From Aphanomyces cochlioides (Eukaryota; Oomycota; Saprolegniomycetes; Saprolegniales; Verrucalvaceae): a DNA stretch of 64,000 nucleotides. The DNA is taken from NCBI GenBank assembly GCA_019828595.1, contig JAHQRK010000006.1:744001-808000 (forward strand), read 5' to 3'. The position numbers and the translations under genes were made by a program. Shown here one piece after another: positions 20,533-31,879 of this stretch. The notes under the pieces were generated by a model. That model saw only the letters and a program-made list of their open reading frames with translations. It was not told the origin of the DNA and made no database searches. Numbering within the stretch: position 1 is the stretch's first letter; each line of letters starts with the position of its first letter.

Positions 20533-21318
20533 CACATTAGCTTCTGTCAATTCCTGTGCTCATCGCCAAGTCCACATGCTGATTGCTAATGGCCTTGCAC
20601 GACCGCATTGCTTCCGAATCTTCGTGTTTTGAGTAGCGCTAGCGAAACGACTCGATTGCTGCCATCAATATGGATTACAACTCAACCTAGGGACATTGTC
20701 GTCCATTGTCAAAAAGCTCGTGAATTTCCACTATCACGCAGCTCTTGGAATCGGGTATACAAGCCATGTCTAGCTGGCTACTTGGCGCTGCTGTAGCTTG
20801 AACTTTTCGTTCATCCCGACGCTCCAGTTGTCAGTTCGCACACACATGGACAATCGTAAATTCACTTGATGTCGCGTCGATAGACAGCATTTCCATTGTA
20901 TTTCCATCGCACAATGTCATTTCTCTTTGAGAGACGCGATCTATTGCACGAGGCTCACGGTTCTCTCGTTCGCAATCTCACGTTGAAGAAGATTGATACA
21001 TTGACAGTGCTCGTCGCGATCGTTGCGATGTCCTGTCCGATTCCAAAGCTGTCAGTGACGAGTCCTTCCACCCAGGGCCTCTCTTGGCGGGCGCCTAATA
21101 CCGCAATGCTCCATGGCGTCCATGGAATTGTCCGTCGGCCAAGGCGTCTGACGTGGAAAGATCGCGCTCTCACTCATTGGCTGCCCCCTCCTATAATGTG
21201 TGGCCAGGCTCGAGGTAATTTAAATCGCGTCGATTGAACAAGTATACAAAAACCAAGTAAAAAATCGATCAACGTGGAGATATTAAAAAAAGAATATCAA
21301 AAACACTCATATTGAGAG
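20533..21318. other. Intergenic region, no supported gene
   Basis: A 105-codon frame from an ATG near 20914 has no recognisable motif and is not supported by introns. The last 100 bp are A-rich and form the leader of the UBA-like gene. Confidence 0.45.
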
Positions 21319-24091
21319 ATGAGTAGTCGGAAGGAGTACAACCTGCAGAAGGGTCTGCAAGCCAAGCAACTGATTGACGACGTGGCCAAGCCACAGTCTC
21401 CACGCAACAGAACGAACAAAGAGGTAAGAGAATTGCCACCCAAACGCCGAAACAAGCAAGCGCGTATGTGGCGTAGGTGGCAAGAATTCGTGAAACGTGT
21501 CCACCAGGCACGCCGGATGAACGCATCGCGCTGATTCTACAACAAACGAAAGGAGATGCGCAGAAAATACAACTAGCGGTGAGCGAACTATGGGAAAACA
21601 ATGTCCAAGATGAATGGGCTACCGTATCGAGCAAGAAACAGCCGAAGAAGAAACATGAAGACAAACCAGCAGCACAACACAGACACAACAAGGACGCGAA
21701 TGCTTTCCATGGAGCAAATGCATCGAATGATGCAGCGCCTTCGTCAAATGGGGGCCGAGGACGTGGCAATGCACGCTCAGGCCGTGGTAACGATTCACGA
21801 GATGCTTCACGAGGAGGTCGAGGAGGACGTGGTGGTCGTGGCCGTAGCGCTCCTGCACATTCCCGACATGAAAAAGATGAAGCCCAACCAGTTGAGGAAG
21901 AAGAATCAACACCAGCTGCACAGAATACCGACGAAGAAGAGGCCAAACCGAAGCAGTCCAAACCAGAAACGAGTGCTCCAGTTGCACCTGCGCCAGTTCT
22001 CTCTGGTGCTTGGGCCAAGACGCCTAGCTTTGTCAAGCAAAACAAACCAGCGAGCCCGAAGAAGACTGCTCCTGCACCGCAACCTGTGCCTCAAGCCAAG
22101 CCTCAATCGCCTAAGAAGACACCTGCTCCTGCCAACTGGGACGTCTCGAAGGACACGAAACTCGAAGATACGACACCGCCGGCATCGACGCCAACCACAA
22201 CTTCATGGCCTGCGTCCAACGAATCCAAGCAACAATCAGGTGGCTGGCCGCGATCGCCCAAGAAGAAAGAAGAACCGGAGCCAGCAAAGCTCGAACCTGA
22301 AGCGACCATTGCGTCATGGGGTGCGTCCCTCGAATCCTCAAAAGCCCAGGGATCTGCTGATTGGGATGCCACGCCTGCATGGACACGCACGAGTCCGATG
22401 CTAACTCCTGCCTTTGGCTCTCCCAAGGCCACGTCGTCGTTCTCCCCAAAGCCAATTCAATCTCCAAAGTCGCCGAGACAACAGCAGCAGTCTCCATTCC
22501 CTACAAGTCCCAAGGAAACCATCACGGAAGCCCGTCAAAACAAATTTAGTATGGGCCGATGGGAAGCTGTCGTTGAACCTGAACTCTCGCTGCAGTTTGG
22601 CAGCTTCTCCATGGACATGGATACACCATCCGCCAACTGGGTCAATACCTCGTCGACGCCATCGAATGCTGGCTGGCCCGCTGCATCTCCAAAGAAGACC
22701 CAAGAGGCTGCCACACACACACCAGTCAAGTCCCCACGCGCGACGACGACGACCACAGCTCCTCCTGGTCTCTCTGAAAGCAGCCCCAAGCATTCCCCTC
22801 GCAAGTTTCAGAACGCTCCTCCCAATGCGCCATCGCCCGCTGCGCTCCCCAAGCCTGATGAAGTCAAGCAACGACAGCAAACCACTCCATCGTCGAGGCC
22901 ATTGACGCAACAATCTCAATACAACACGGCGCCAGCCGCGACAGCCAACCAGACCAAACTAAACACGCCACAAGCCGCTTTTAGCAGCCCTCTCTACCCC
23001 AACCATCCCGCTTCGTACAACCAATACTCGGTTGGCATGTCGGCCCGATCGCAGCCGTCGACTTCTACGCCGTCAACACAACCAACGACCCCTTCGTCGG
23101 CGTCGAGCCACTTGCAAGGCTCCATCGGCAAGCAACACTCAAACCATGGCGCACGCAATGCTGGCCCAGCTCCAGCCACCTCGTCCACTGCTGGCACTGG
23201 TGGAATGACGCAAAACCAACCCTTGTCGAACCCAGCGCCATCGGCCAACGCCCCCAATGCTCAACAGACTTCGAATGTAAATGCGCCACCCCATCAACAA
23301 CCTCCTCATGTCGCTCCTTACCAACATCTTCCCCCACATTCGTACCACCCACAATACGCGCCACCTCCTCCTCCGGGCATGGCCATGCCGTACAACCCAT
23401 ACAACTACAACCCTCAATACTACCCCCAACAGGGCTATCCACATGGTTACTACTCAAATCCCCAGGTACGTATTTGCCAAGTCCGTCGCCCTCACTGATT
23501 GCTTTAGTACCCTCAGTACAGCCCTCGACAATACCCTCCACGAGGCAACATCCCGTACGGCATGGACGCGCCAGGATTCTCGAATCCACCAAAGTAGGGC
23601 TGATGAACTTTATGTGCTCATTTTCATTTCGTCGTAGCGTTCCTCTGGGATACCAAGACCCATCGTTGGCTCATCCGAGTGAATATGGTCAAGGCTTTGG
23701 CGACTTTGTCCATGGCCAACAACTCCATCCTCAAGTGCCCCACCACCACATGCAGCCTGGAGCCGGTGGCAAGCCTCAAGGCAATGCTCCTCTGAGCGGC
23801 AATGGCCGTCCCGGTGATCCGGCCAACAATGGCTACAATGCAGGTGGCCAGCCATCTCGCGACCACACGCAGTCGCCTCCCGTGCCTGCTGGACAAACCA
23901 ACCCAGGCGGTTATGGCCAACAACACTACGGCAACTGGGCGGGTCAGTACAACCAACCTCTAGGTGGCTGGGGCGGACACCACCAGCAACCTCCGATCCA
24001 AGGGTATCCCCCGCACCAAGGTGCATATCGTCCATACAATGGAGCGAATGTCAATGCTGACACGGGAAACCAAACGGCTTGGAACTCATAA
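21319..24091 (+). CDS. UBA/CUE-like, low-complexity RNA-binding-type protein (UBAP2L/GIP1-like)
   Basis: Four exons (21319-21423, 21477-23465, 23508-23593, 23638-24091) encode 877 aa. Residues ~36-75 (VARIRETCPP...DERIALILQQTKGDAQKIQLAVSEL) form a three-helix UBA/CUE-type fold like the N-terminus of GBF-interacting and UBAP2-like proteins. An RGG/GRG block (about residues 115-150) and a very long Pro/Ser/Gln-rich tail with repeated SPK(K) motifs, Trp-containing repeats and a Tyr/Pro-rich end (PYNPYNYNPQYYPQQGY) follow. This architecture fits a stress-granule or mRNP-associated ubiquitin-binding protein. The function is inferred from architecture only. Confidence 0.72.
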
Positions 24092-24149
24092 ACATGTACA
24101 CAGGTGTAACTTAGCTTAGCTCGTTCTAAGCACAAATGAGAGCGTCAGG

Positions 24150-24524
24150 TCAGTGCAATAATGTGGCTTCGAGCTGCTGGGCCAGCACCACCCATGGGAA
24201 ATCGCCCGCTTCATCAGCTACGTCCAGCTCAGGCGTGTCGGTCGGTGGCTCCTCTGTCGGAGTCGTCTTGTTGGTGGCATTCGGCGCCGTTGTATCCAAT
24301 GTTGCCATCCTTGTCCCTTGGTTCGACAGAGCGAGAGTCGTGGCAGGGCTTGTCGTCGTTCCATTGAGCGGAGGCAAGGAAGTACGGTTGACGGTGGTTT
24401 TCGGCACTGGGGTGGTGGATCGCATGAACACTCTGGCTGATGGGGGCGTCGTTTCTGTCGCATTAGCAGCCAGAGCAGCTGGGATGCACAGGACGAAGAG
24501 TAATAAAGCGATCAAGGCCTGCAT
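24150..24524 (-). CDS. Small secreted Thr/Pro-rich (mucin-like) protein
   Basis: A 124 aa protein starting at the ATG at 24522-24524. It has a clear signal peptide (MQALIALLLFVLCIPAALA, cleavage near ANA). The mature region is dominated by Thr, Pro and Asn with N-glycosylation sequons (NAT, NRT, NGT, NAT, NKT), so it should be heavily glycosylated. No cysteines, no membrane anchor and no family are recognisable. It is divergent from the membrane protein at 25241, and two further Ser/Thr-rich surface proteins lie within 6 kb. Confidence 0.6.
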   Translation of the reverse strand: MQALIALLLFVLCIPAALAANATETTPPSARVFMRSTTPVPKTTVNRTSLPPLNGTTTSPATTLALSNQGTRMATLDTTAPNATNKTTPTEEPPTDTPELDVADEAGDFPWVVLAQQLEATLLH

Positions 24525-25240
24525 GTCGAATGCTAAAGTAGAAGGCGTGGCATCGAGGCCGCCTCCAGTTCTCTCTCGATCGCTTTCTTGCTGGCCGTTT
24601 TATCCTGCGCGATGCCTTTCGACTTGGATCATGTTGGAGCCATCACAACAAGCAGTCACGACCCGCAGCACGAACTGATGAGAACAGGGTGGAAATATCT
24701 CATCACGTCCTCTCAAGGACGCAAACTTCCATGCCGACATATGGGAATCGAGCGGATGGGTTGATCGCCGCCAACATTGGCCGCTCGTGCCTTTCATTCC
24801 CCGTCTTTCCCAAGAGGTTGAGAGGTGCTGTGGCTGCCGCGAATTCGCCAGACGGCAGCTACATACCATCTTGTCATTCAACAATATCCACTTGTGAAAT
24901 TCAGCGCCTGATGCCACGTACGACAGCAACCTCCCCGTGGTCGAAACGTGGTTTTGTCGTGTGGGGAAGCCTTGTCGACAGGTCGCTGGGGTGACAGACC
25001 TCGCGCATTCACAGTCGTGTCTGCGATATCGAGCCGCCTCTCGCAGCCTCTCTCCATGACTGCATGAACGTTCTTTCCGTCAAGTGAGTGGCCGCCGCCT
25101 GCCTTGCGTCCACATGGCTGTAACATATATTTCACACCTTGTACGTGTCCTCACTGAACCCAACAACTGTCGTCGCTGGTTGATTGGACAGTCGAAACAG
25201 AGAAATCGCAGGAGACGCCAGCGCCACTTGCGTTTTCGCC
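24525..25240. other. Region between two divergent surface-protein genes
   Basis: About 700 bp with several short frames on both strands and no recognised gene; it probably holds both promoters. Confidence 0.45.
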
Positions 25241-25891
25241 ATGAGGCGGCTCTGCCTCCTGCTTTTTGTCGTCCACGGTGCTACTGTCGTTGCTGAAGAT
25301 CTTCCGACGCCATCTTTGAACTCCACGATCCCCGTCATAGCCAATGCCACAGACTTGAATGACACATTAGTCGGCCCAGCCACGGCCGCTGCTAATGAGA
25401 AGCACGGCATGTCCACGACGGTCTACCTTGGCATTGTCGGTGGTGCGATTGCTTGTCTAATCGTTGTCGCCGCGCTCCTCTTTGCCATCCTCCACACAAG
25501 GCCACGTGATGACGACAGTATGGACGGCATGGACGATGACTTGGACAATCTCCGCTTCACATCAACCGCCAAGTGCACCGATTTTAACCTCACACACGTC
25601 ACATCAGGACGAACGTCGGCACTCGGCTCAGACGCCGCCCTCATGTCGCTTCGATCGGACATTGAATCCGCGATGAACTCCCTTCGGTCAGATCCTGGCG
25701 TGCGGTCAAGTCGCGTCAGTGTCGGCAGTCGGTCGGCGCGAAGCAGCGGCGTTGGCATCGCCATGCGGGTGCCCAGTCTTCTCGACATCAATCCTGAAGT
25801 GTACACTGCCAATCCCGAGCTGCGGCAGGCCATGAACCAGTACCGCCAAGACGTGCTGGAGATCTACGGGCGGCATGAAACGACAGTGTAG
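25241..25891 (+). CDS. Type I single-pass membrane protein, unknown
   Basis: A 216 aa protein; the start is the ATG at 25241 (MRRLCLLLFVVHGATVVA), chosen because it begins a signal peptide; in-frame upstream codons lack an ATG. A short sequon-rich ectodomain (about residues 20-57; NST, NAT, NDT) is followed by one membrane span (VYLGIVGGAIACLIVVAALLF) and a Ser/Arg/Asp-rich cytoplasmic tail with several RSD/RSS repeats that could be phosphorylation sites. The layout matches the much longer protein at 28406-29809. The stop lies 24 bp from the convergent P5CS stop. Confidence 0.65.
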   Translation: MRRLCLLLFVVHGATVVAEDLPTPSLNSTIPVIANATDLNDTLVGPATAAANEKHGMSTTVYLGIVGGAIACLIVVAALLFAILHTRPRDDDSMDGMDDDLDNLRFTSTAKCTDFNLTHVTSGRTSALGSDAALMSLRSDIESAMNSLRSDPGVRSSRVSVGSRSARSSGVGIAMRVPSLLDINPEVYTANPELRQAMNQYRQDVLEIYGRHETTV

Positions 25892-25915
25892 GAGAACTAG
25901 TGAGACTTATTTATC

Positions 25916-28180
25916 TTAGAGTTTACTCAATGTCTTGTGCGTATACTTGACTTCACCCGAGGAGAAAGCAGCGACGGTGTGGTCGCTCGCGGATCGCAGC
26001 TTCCACTTCGTAGTGAGGAGTCCTTGGACACCGACGGGACCACGAGCATGGATGCGGCCCGTGCTAATGCCAACTTCAGCGCCGAGACCAAAGCGGTAGC
26101 CGTCGGCAAACCGGGTGCTCGCGTTGTGAAACACACACGCACTGTCGACACGAGCCAAGAAGGTTTCAGCGACAGCGGCATCTTCCGTCACAATGCACTC
26201 AGTGTGACCACTACTGTGGAGATTGATGTGATTGATTGCGCCGTCGACGCCACCACTGACAACTTCGATCGTAAGACCCAACGAGCCATACTCATGCGAT
26301 AAACTTGGCGCAGCTGGAGCGTGGGGAATCAATTGACGACGAGCAGCTTCAGGTCCGACATGAAGAGTGACTCCAGCATCAGCAAGAGCAGACAAGATTG
26401 ACGAGTGAGCACCTGACGCAACGACTTCTTCGTCCAAGACGAGTGTCTCCAACGCATTGCAGGCCGCTGGGTAATCTGTCTTGGCATCCACGGCGAGGCG
26501 AGCAGCCTTGGCAATGTCGGCCTTGGCGTGAATGTACATGTGGCACACGCCTTCCGCATGGCCCAAGACGGGAATCTTTGTGTTCTTCTTGATATGCGTG
26601 ACCAAAGAGTTGGATCCGCGAGGAATGCACAAGTCAATGACATGGTCGAGAGCCAAAAGCGCCCCGACATCGTCGCGAGACGTAACAAGTCCAATCACGC
26701 TTTCAGGAACTCGGCCTTTGGTTTCTTCTCGAATGGCAGCTTGGACTAGGCTGTGCAAGCAAGCATTGCTGTGGCGAGCTTCCTTGCCTCCTTTAAGAAT
26801 CAACCCATTGCCGCTGCGGAGTGCGAGGGCAGCAATTTGAGGCAATGAGTCTGGTCGCGATTCAAAGACGACGAGGATGACACCAATTGGAGTCGTAACT
26901 TGCTCCAAGACGAGACCCTTGCTGACTTCAGTAAGCGACACAACCTTGCCCACGGGCTCTTCTTGATTTGCGACGCTCGCAATGCCTTGTGCAAGTGTTT
27001 CAAGCTTGGTTTGGGTCAATTTCAATCGACTCACAAGCTGTGGATCAAGGGACCCTGCAGCTTCAAGGTCGAGTCGATTGGCAGCAAGAATACGTTCGGA
27101 TTGCTCGACGAGGGATCGAGCTAGACGCTGGACGATTGCTGAACGCTCTTTGGAGGAGAGTTGAAGCAAGGCGCGACTTCCATCTCGGGCTGCAACTGCC
27201 ATGTCTTCTGGCGAATGGGTTGGTAGGAGTGCCGATGGATCTGGGACGAAAAGAGTCCCGATAGTTGTGCCACGGATGATCGTGTCAAGGATACCATATT
27301 TGAACCCACTGGCGATGACAACCGCATTGACGCCTTGCCGGACTGCACGCTGTGCTGATTGAATTTTTGCTTGCATGCCACCGCGTCCAACAGAAGATTT
27401 TTTGCCTAATTAGCAAAAACATGAGATATGATATTGGATGCGATAATACCAAAGACGATGGATTCATCACTGTAAACGGAAAGAACTCGTGCTTGAGGCT
27501 CAGATGGAGGCTTGTTGTAGACGCCTTCGACGTCAGTGAGTAGAATGAGCAAATTGGCTTCAGTTTCAGCAGCAATGAGAGCCGCCAACGAATCATTATC
27601 AGTGAAAATGCCATCTTCGTCACGATGCAAGCCCGCGGAGATTGCGTCGTTCTCATTCACGATGGGCAAGACATCCATTTCGAGGAGATGCAAGATAGTA
27701 TCCCGGAGATTAGTTCGATGTTCTTTCGTCTTGAATTCTGCTTCCGTGACAAGAACCTATATCGCAGTCTCAAACACAATAATCAAAGAGGTTCAATACC
27801 TGAGAGCACGCGACATCATACATCGAAAAGAGAGTTTCATAAAGCGCCATGAGGCCGACTTGTCCGGCTGCAGCCATCGCGCCTTTTTTCGCATCCAACG
27901 ATTGGTGCAGGGACGTTCCACCTTGTACATGCGTGCGAAGAGATGCCGATAGAAGCAGTTGTTTGTGCAATTTCTTGCGCCCAATTCCGATTGAACCAGA
28001 CGTTACCAGGAGGACCTCTTTGCCCTGTCGTTTGAGCATGCTAATTTGCTCGACGAGGGACGCAAGTCGACCCAAAGCTGGTTCTCCGTTTGTGGACACC
28101 ACGCTGGTTCCCATCTTGATCACAATGCGCTTGGCGTGCTTAAAGTCTTGCCGAGATAAGTTGCGCGCGGAAGAGAACAT
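25916..28180 (-). CDS. P5CS: Delta-1-pyrroline-5-carboxylate synthase (bifunctional glutamate 5-kinase / gamma-glutamyl phosphate reductase)
   Basis: Three exons (27800-28180, 27450-27756, 25916-27405) encode 725 aa. The N-terminal half is glutamate 5-kinase (IVIKMGTSVVS; LLVTSGSIGIGRKKL; PIVNENDAI) and the C-terminal half is gamma-glutamyl phosphate reductase (catalytic Cys in DYPAACNALETLV; SRPDSLPQIAALALRSGNGLILKGGKEA). Together they convert glutamate to glutamate semialdehyde/P5C, the committed step to proline and a route to ornithine. The length and order match the eukaryotic fused enzyme. Introns are 43-44 nt. No clear mitochondrial presequence is seen (MFSSARNLSRQDFKHAKR is weakly basic). 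Confidence 0.96.
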
Positions 28181-28405
28181 CTTGGTCGTTGGAGGTAAAT
28201 TTCAAAATGAGGATTTGCGATGGAAATCTTCCATTCAACCAATCAAATCAATTAAAAATATTTATTTTCATCCAATGAGAACGCTCTATTTCAGCTGAAA
28301 TTTCTTGTGACAAGGTCAAACTTGGGTGCGAAGATTGGCGGCATGAGGCTGCGCGCGGCATCCACGACAAAGACGAGATAGTATTCAGTTTCTACCTAAC
28401 GAAAA

Positions 28406-29809
28406 CTAAAAGATGTGCACGTCGGTTGAAACCATCGCGTTGAAGCGACTCGAATCCAGCCAGACTTCAGTCGATCCGCGGGCAGACGCGTCGTCGATCG
28501 AGATCATACTTCGAGCGCTTTGCAGCAAATCTTCCGTACTGCGCACTGCATTGGCAGCAGTCACAACTTCGCCATGACCCATCTCTGAGCCTTCGTCGAT
28601 AGACCAGCCGCCTGTTTCACGCGTCATGTCACTTAAATAGCGACTGTCAAAGGCTTCGTCGTCTTCATGGTAGCTTTCGCCGCTGAACGAATGCTCTTGC
28701 GTCGTGTTTTCAGTGAAACGACAGAGATCTTCCGTGGCTCGCATGTCGACAATGTGCGAACCGTTCGACGATGCATCGCTGTTGCTGTTGGCTGCTTCAG
28801 AGATACGTGGGAGACTTCCACGGAATGATTTACCTCCCACTTCGGTGACATGCGTGGTTTGAACCATGGGCACCGCGGGGTAGGATGGCTCCAAGGGGTC
28901 ACGAACTGACAGCGTGCGGCCGGTTGGCACAGTCCGAGAGTTGTTCGTCTTTCGTGGCTGGCTTTGGAGGATTGGCACCGATGACGGTCGGGTAGATTGC
29001 ATAAAGACCATCGAATCGTCAATTCTTTCAACGTTTTTCGCATCGTCGTCTTCCATTTGTTGCATTCGACGGCGAAACAAGACGACAGCCATCACGAGAG
29101 CGACGACGCCGACGGCAGTGGACGCAAGGGCGATCGTCAAGCCATTGCCGCCGCCACTTTTCGATTCGGCCGCCTGTTGACTGGCAGGGGAGGGGCTGCT
29201 TGGAGAGTTCACAGAGCTACCGAGAGCAGATGGTGGTGTCGCGGATGAAGACCCATCCGTAGAGTCGGATGTAGCAAGTGGAGCATCCACAGGAGATCCA
29301 GTGGCTGGTGCAGCCGACGCAGCAGTCGTTGGTGCGTCTGTTGAAGACTGTGACGAAGGCGCTGCCGTTGGTTCTGGGGATTTTGATGGAGCTGGAGTGT
29401 TGGACGCCGCTGTGGACGAAGGAGCTGCTGTAGACGACGACGACGACGACGATGGAGCTTGCGTTTGTGCAGGAGCTGGTGTTACAACTGGTGATGCCGA
29501 CGCACTTGGAGCATTTGTTGGTGCCGACGACGACGGCTCAGGCATTGGCGGTGGCGGCGCAGTAGTCGCTGGAGTAGCAGTTGTGGTAGGTGCTGCAGTT
29601 GGCGGTGGTGCAGCTGTGGTGGTCGGAGGAGGTGGTGTCGGTGCTACAGTCGTGGTCGCTTCCGTGGTTACTGGTGGAGCTGGGGTTACAGCTGGGGTGA
29701 TAATAGGCGCTGGGGCAGTGGTGGCATTATCTTGCCCATGAACGCCTGTACATACAAGAAGCACCGCGACGGCGATCGAGTAAAGCCTACGGCGATTGTA
29801 GATGACCAT
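28406..29809 (-). CDS. Mucin-like type I membrane protein
   Basis: A 467 aa protein; the start is the ATG at 29807-29809 (MVIYNRRRLYSIAVAVLLVCTGVHG), which begins a signal peptide. The ectodomain of about 200 residues is almost wholly Thr, Pro, Ala and Ser (TTTAAPPPTAAPTTT-type repeats), as in heavily O-glycosylated mucins or cell-wall-anchored stalks. A membrane span (LTIALASTAVGVVALVMAVVLF) and a 200-residue acidic/Ser-rich tail follow (RSTEDLLQSARSMISIDDASARG). It plausibly links the wall or coat to cytoplasmic signalling; no family assigned. The simple-sequence coding region also creates a long meaningless antisense frame. Confidence 0.68.
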   Translation of the reverse strand: MVIYNRRRLYSIAVAVLLVCTGVHGQDNATTAPAPIITPAVTPAPPVTTEATTTVAPTPPPPTTTAAPPPTAAPTTTATPATTAPPPPMPEPSSSAPTNAPSASASPVVTPAPAQTQAPSSSSSSSTAAPSSTAASNTPAPSKSPEPTAAPSSQSSTDAPTTAASAAPATGSPVDAPLATSDSTDGSSSATPPSALGSSVNSPSSPSPASQQAAESKSGGGNGLTIALASTAVGVVALVMAVVLFRRRMQQMEDDDAKNVERIDDSMVFMQSTRPSSVPILQSQPRKTNNSRTVPTGRTLSVRDPLEPSYPAVPMVQTTHVTEVGGKSFRGSLPRISEAANSNSDASSNGSHIVDMRATEDLCRFTENTTQEHSFSGESYHEDDEAFDSRYLSDMTRETGGWSIDEGSEMGHGEVVTAANAVRSTEDLLQSARSMISIDDASARGSTEVWLDSSRFNAMVSTDVHIF

Positions 29810-31034
29810 GTCAAATGTCGAACTGTCATGTCTGCTGCTGATCGACAAGTTTTCATCCTGAGATTAAGCTGTGCAAAACCTGCATACTTTAATTCATACA
29901 ATAACGTTCGCAAAAGTAGCGTAAAGATTGGTCGTCACGTTACAAACTCTCGTCGTGCTATTTAAATATATGACAAGTTTGCATGATATCATGATACAAA
30001 CGGTCGTAAGTGTAGATTTATCCAGTTTTCATGTAATAGGTGGTAGAATTTAGGACACCATTTGATTGGCTAAAATTCATAATTCAATGACTTTTTGATT
30101 GGCTAACATGTAGTAATGCAAATTACAGCTCACATTTGGTACTGGCTGGTCTTTACGTTGCCCATGTTGCTTCGTCTACGAACTTGACGCTGCAGAATCT
30201 TCTTGGCCATCCGATCTAGTTCTGTGTCAGATATGCAGACGAGATGCCATGAAAGAATGCAGAGGCGGAGTCAAAAGGAATAGCAAGGCTAGAGAAGCCA
30301 CTGAAGGGCGAAGCGAGTCCATGATTGACCATCTCTCTCGCGGTTGTTGAGTCCAACTGTTTCGATGTGGGTTTGTGATGTGAGATGGATAAACTGCTCG
30401 TTGTACCCGCGATTACACTGCGTTGTGGCGGACCAGAAGGCACATGAGAGCTCGTATACGACCGCAATTCGATCGCTTAGAAAGTTGATGAGGGGGATTG
30501 GAACTATGAGTAATCGAGAGATTTGGCTCAAGTGCAGCAGCTAATGGGATTATGAAGCTCATCGACCCAGTCTAGCCATGAACGACCAGAGGTTGGTAGT
30601 GTTATCAGCTTGACCTGGCCAGTCGTGGTACAGTATTTCAATTCTGGGTGAATTATTGTTCTGCGTGCCTCGAGAAGAGCTCCGTTGTGGGCAGTGCTCT
30701 GTAGCTGCAACGAGATCGTACCACATTCACGAGCACATTGCTCACGATGAAAGTTGGAGTGATTCAAATGACGCCCAGCAGCACAGTAACATCACGGAGC
30801 CGCCTGACGACGTCCCAGATTCCAATAGCAATGTGTGCCGAGTAAAAAAGTCTTGATGCAAGTGTGTAATTTAGCGTCGCCTTCAAGGCTTGGCTGCTCA
30901 TGTTAGCCAAAGGTAGGACATATCAAGTACCAGCTAAATGCCTCCACATTCTCTGCAGTTACATGTCTTAGTCCCTCTCTCTTGATGCAAGTCTGTTGTC
31001 GTCGGCCGCGCCGTCAGGTCCTCTTGTGTGTGTG
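29810..31034. other. Intergenic region, no supported gene
   Basis: Contains two TTTGATTGGCTAA boxes (about 30063-30110) and short unrecognised frames (for example 30216-30467 minus, 30656-30856 plus). Confidence 0.45.
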
Positions 31035-31135
31035 ATCCGGATGATATCCGGTGATCTGAATTTTATCCGGACGACTGTGGAGATGTACTCTGGGAGGTCG
31101 TACTCCCTCCGGAGGTACTGTAGTGTGTCGGAGTA
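31035..31135. promoter_or_regulatory. Promoter module with ATCCGG boxes and GGAGTAC-type palindromes
   Basis: Three ATCCGG boxes (31036-31070) are followed by clustered GTACTC/GGAGTAC words, about 40-140 bp upstream of the ATG at 31174. A mirror-image module lies at 31880-31945. Confidence 0.45.
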
Positions 31136-31173
31136 AAAGGAGTGATAACACTAACACGACATGTCGTGTTAAC

Positions 31174-31500
31174 ATGAGTAGAAAGGTTTTCAAGCTTCAG
31201 TTCACCGTAAGGTTTTCAGTTCATAGAACACCAACGAGTTCAAAAGTAGGGACGACCCACAGTGGCAATTCAGATCAAGCAAATTCTTACCAGTCGAATA
31301 TTGACACCAACTCTGAGTGGCGTGATGAGCAATCGAGCGATGTGGCAGAGATGCTAAGCATCAATAGCCTGCTGAATGCTCCTGACAACGACGACGAGAA
31401 GAGCATTGGACAACCAGACCACCTCAGTGCGTTTGATTTTTCGCCATCTATTGTCAAAAAATTGAAGTTGCTTGGCGAAATCGATTTTAGAATCAACTAG
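31174..31500 (+). CDS. Hypothetical protein (108 aa)
   Basis: No family recognised. An uninterrupted frame from the ATG at 31174 encodes a basic N-terminus (MSRKVFKLQFTVRFSVHRT), a Ser/Asn-rich middle and an acidic-then-basic C-terminus (FDFSPSIVKKLKLLGEIDF). Support comes from the upstream module of ATCCGG boxes and GGAGTAC palindromes and from paired CCAAT-like boxes after the stop. Small size and lack of homology keep confidence low. Confidence 0.35.
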   Translation: MSRKVFKLQFTVRFSVHRTPTSSKVGTTHSGNSDQANSYQSNIDTNSEWRDEQSSDVAEMLSINSLLNAPDNDDEKSIGQPDHLSAFDFSPSIVKKLKLLGEIDFRIN

Positions 31501-31551
31501 CCAATCAAAATGCACTTCTTTTAATTTTCAGCCAATTATATGCCTTTAATT

Positions 31552-31826
31552 TTGTCTCGCTTCCTCACTTGTGCCCGACGTCGACAGAAAATCACAACAA
31601 CAACGGTTCCTTGCGCAAAAGCTGCACATTCCCAGCATAGCCGATGGCTCCAGGAGCAACTCTTTTGATGACATTAGTAAAAGATACATTTAAAGAGAAA
31701 AAGATATTCAAAATCGATTGGGCAAGTCGACTGACTGGAAAGTCCAAATTTGAGCGAAATTGACAATACATTTGACAGTATCCACCAAACAGTGATATCG
31801 ATGGTTTGAAGCTTCGTAGCTCATGA
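31552..31826 (-). CDS. Possible small spliced gene (unrecognised)
   Basis: From the ATG at 31824-31826 a three-exon model is possible (introns GTGGAT...CAGTCAG and GTATCT...ACTAATGTCATCAAAAG). It gives about 60 aa with a Cys-rich middle and a stop near 31552. The short exons make this tentative. Interest comes from the repeat-rich promoter-like module 50-120 bp upstream, arranged as the mirror image of that at 31035-31135. Confidence 0.2.
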
Positions 31827-31879
31827 TTGTATGATAACCAATACGATGCTTCAAATAAATGACAGCACTTATTACGACG

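Noticed and set aside
22401..22919. 172-codon minus-strand frame
   Set aside because: Antisense to the low-complexity exon of the UBA-like gene, a region that is open in several frames because of its Pro/Ser/Gln codons.
29301..29741. 146-codon Gly/Val/Ala-rich plus-strand frame
   Set aside because: Antisense of the Thr/Pro/Ala repeats in the mucin-like gene.
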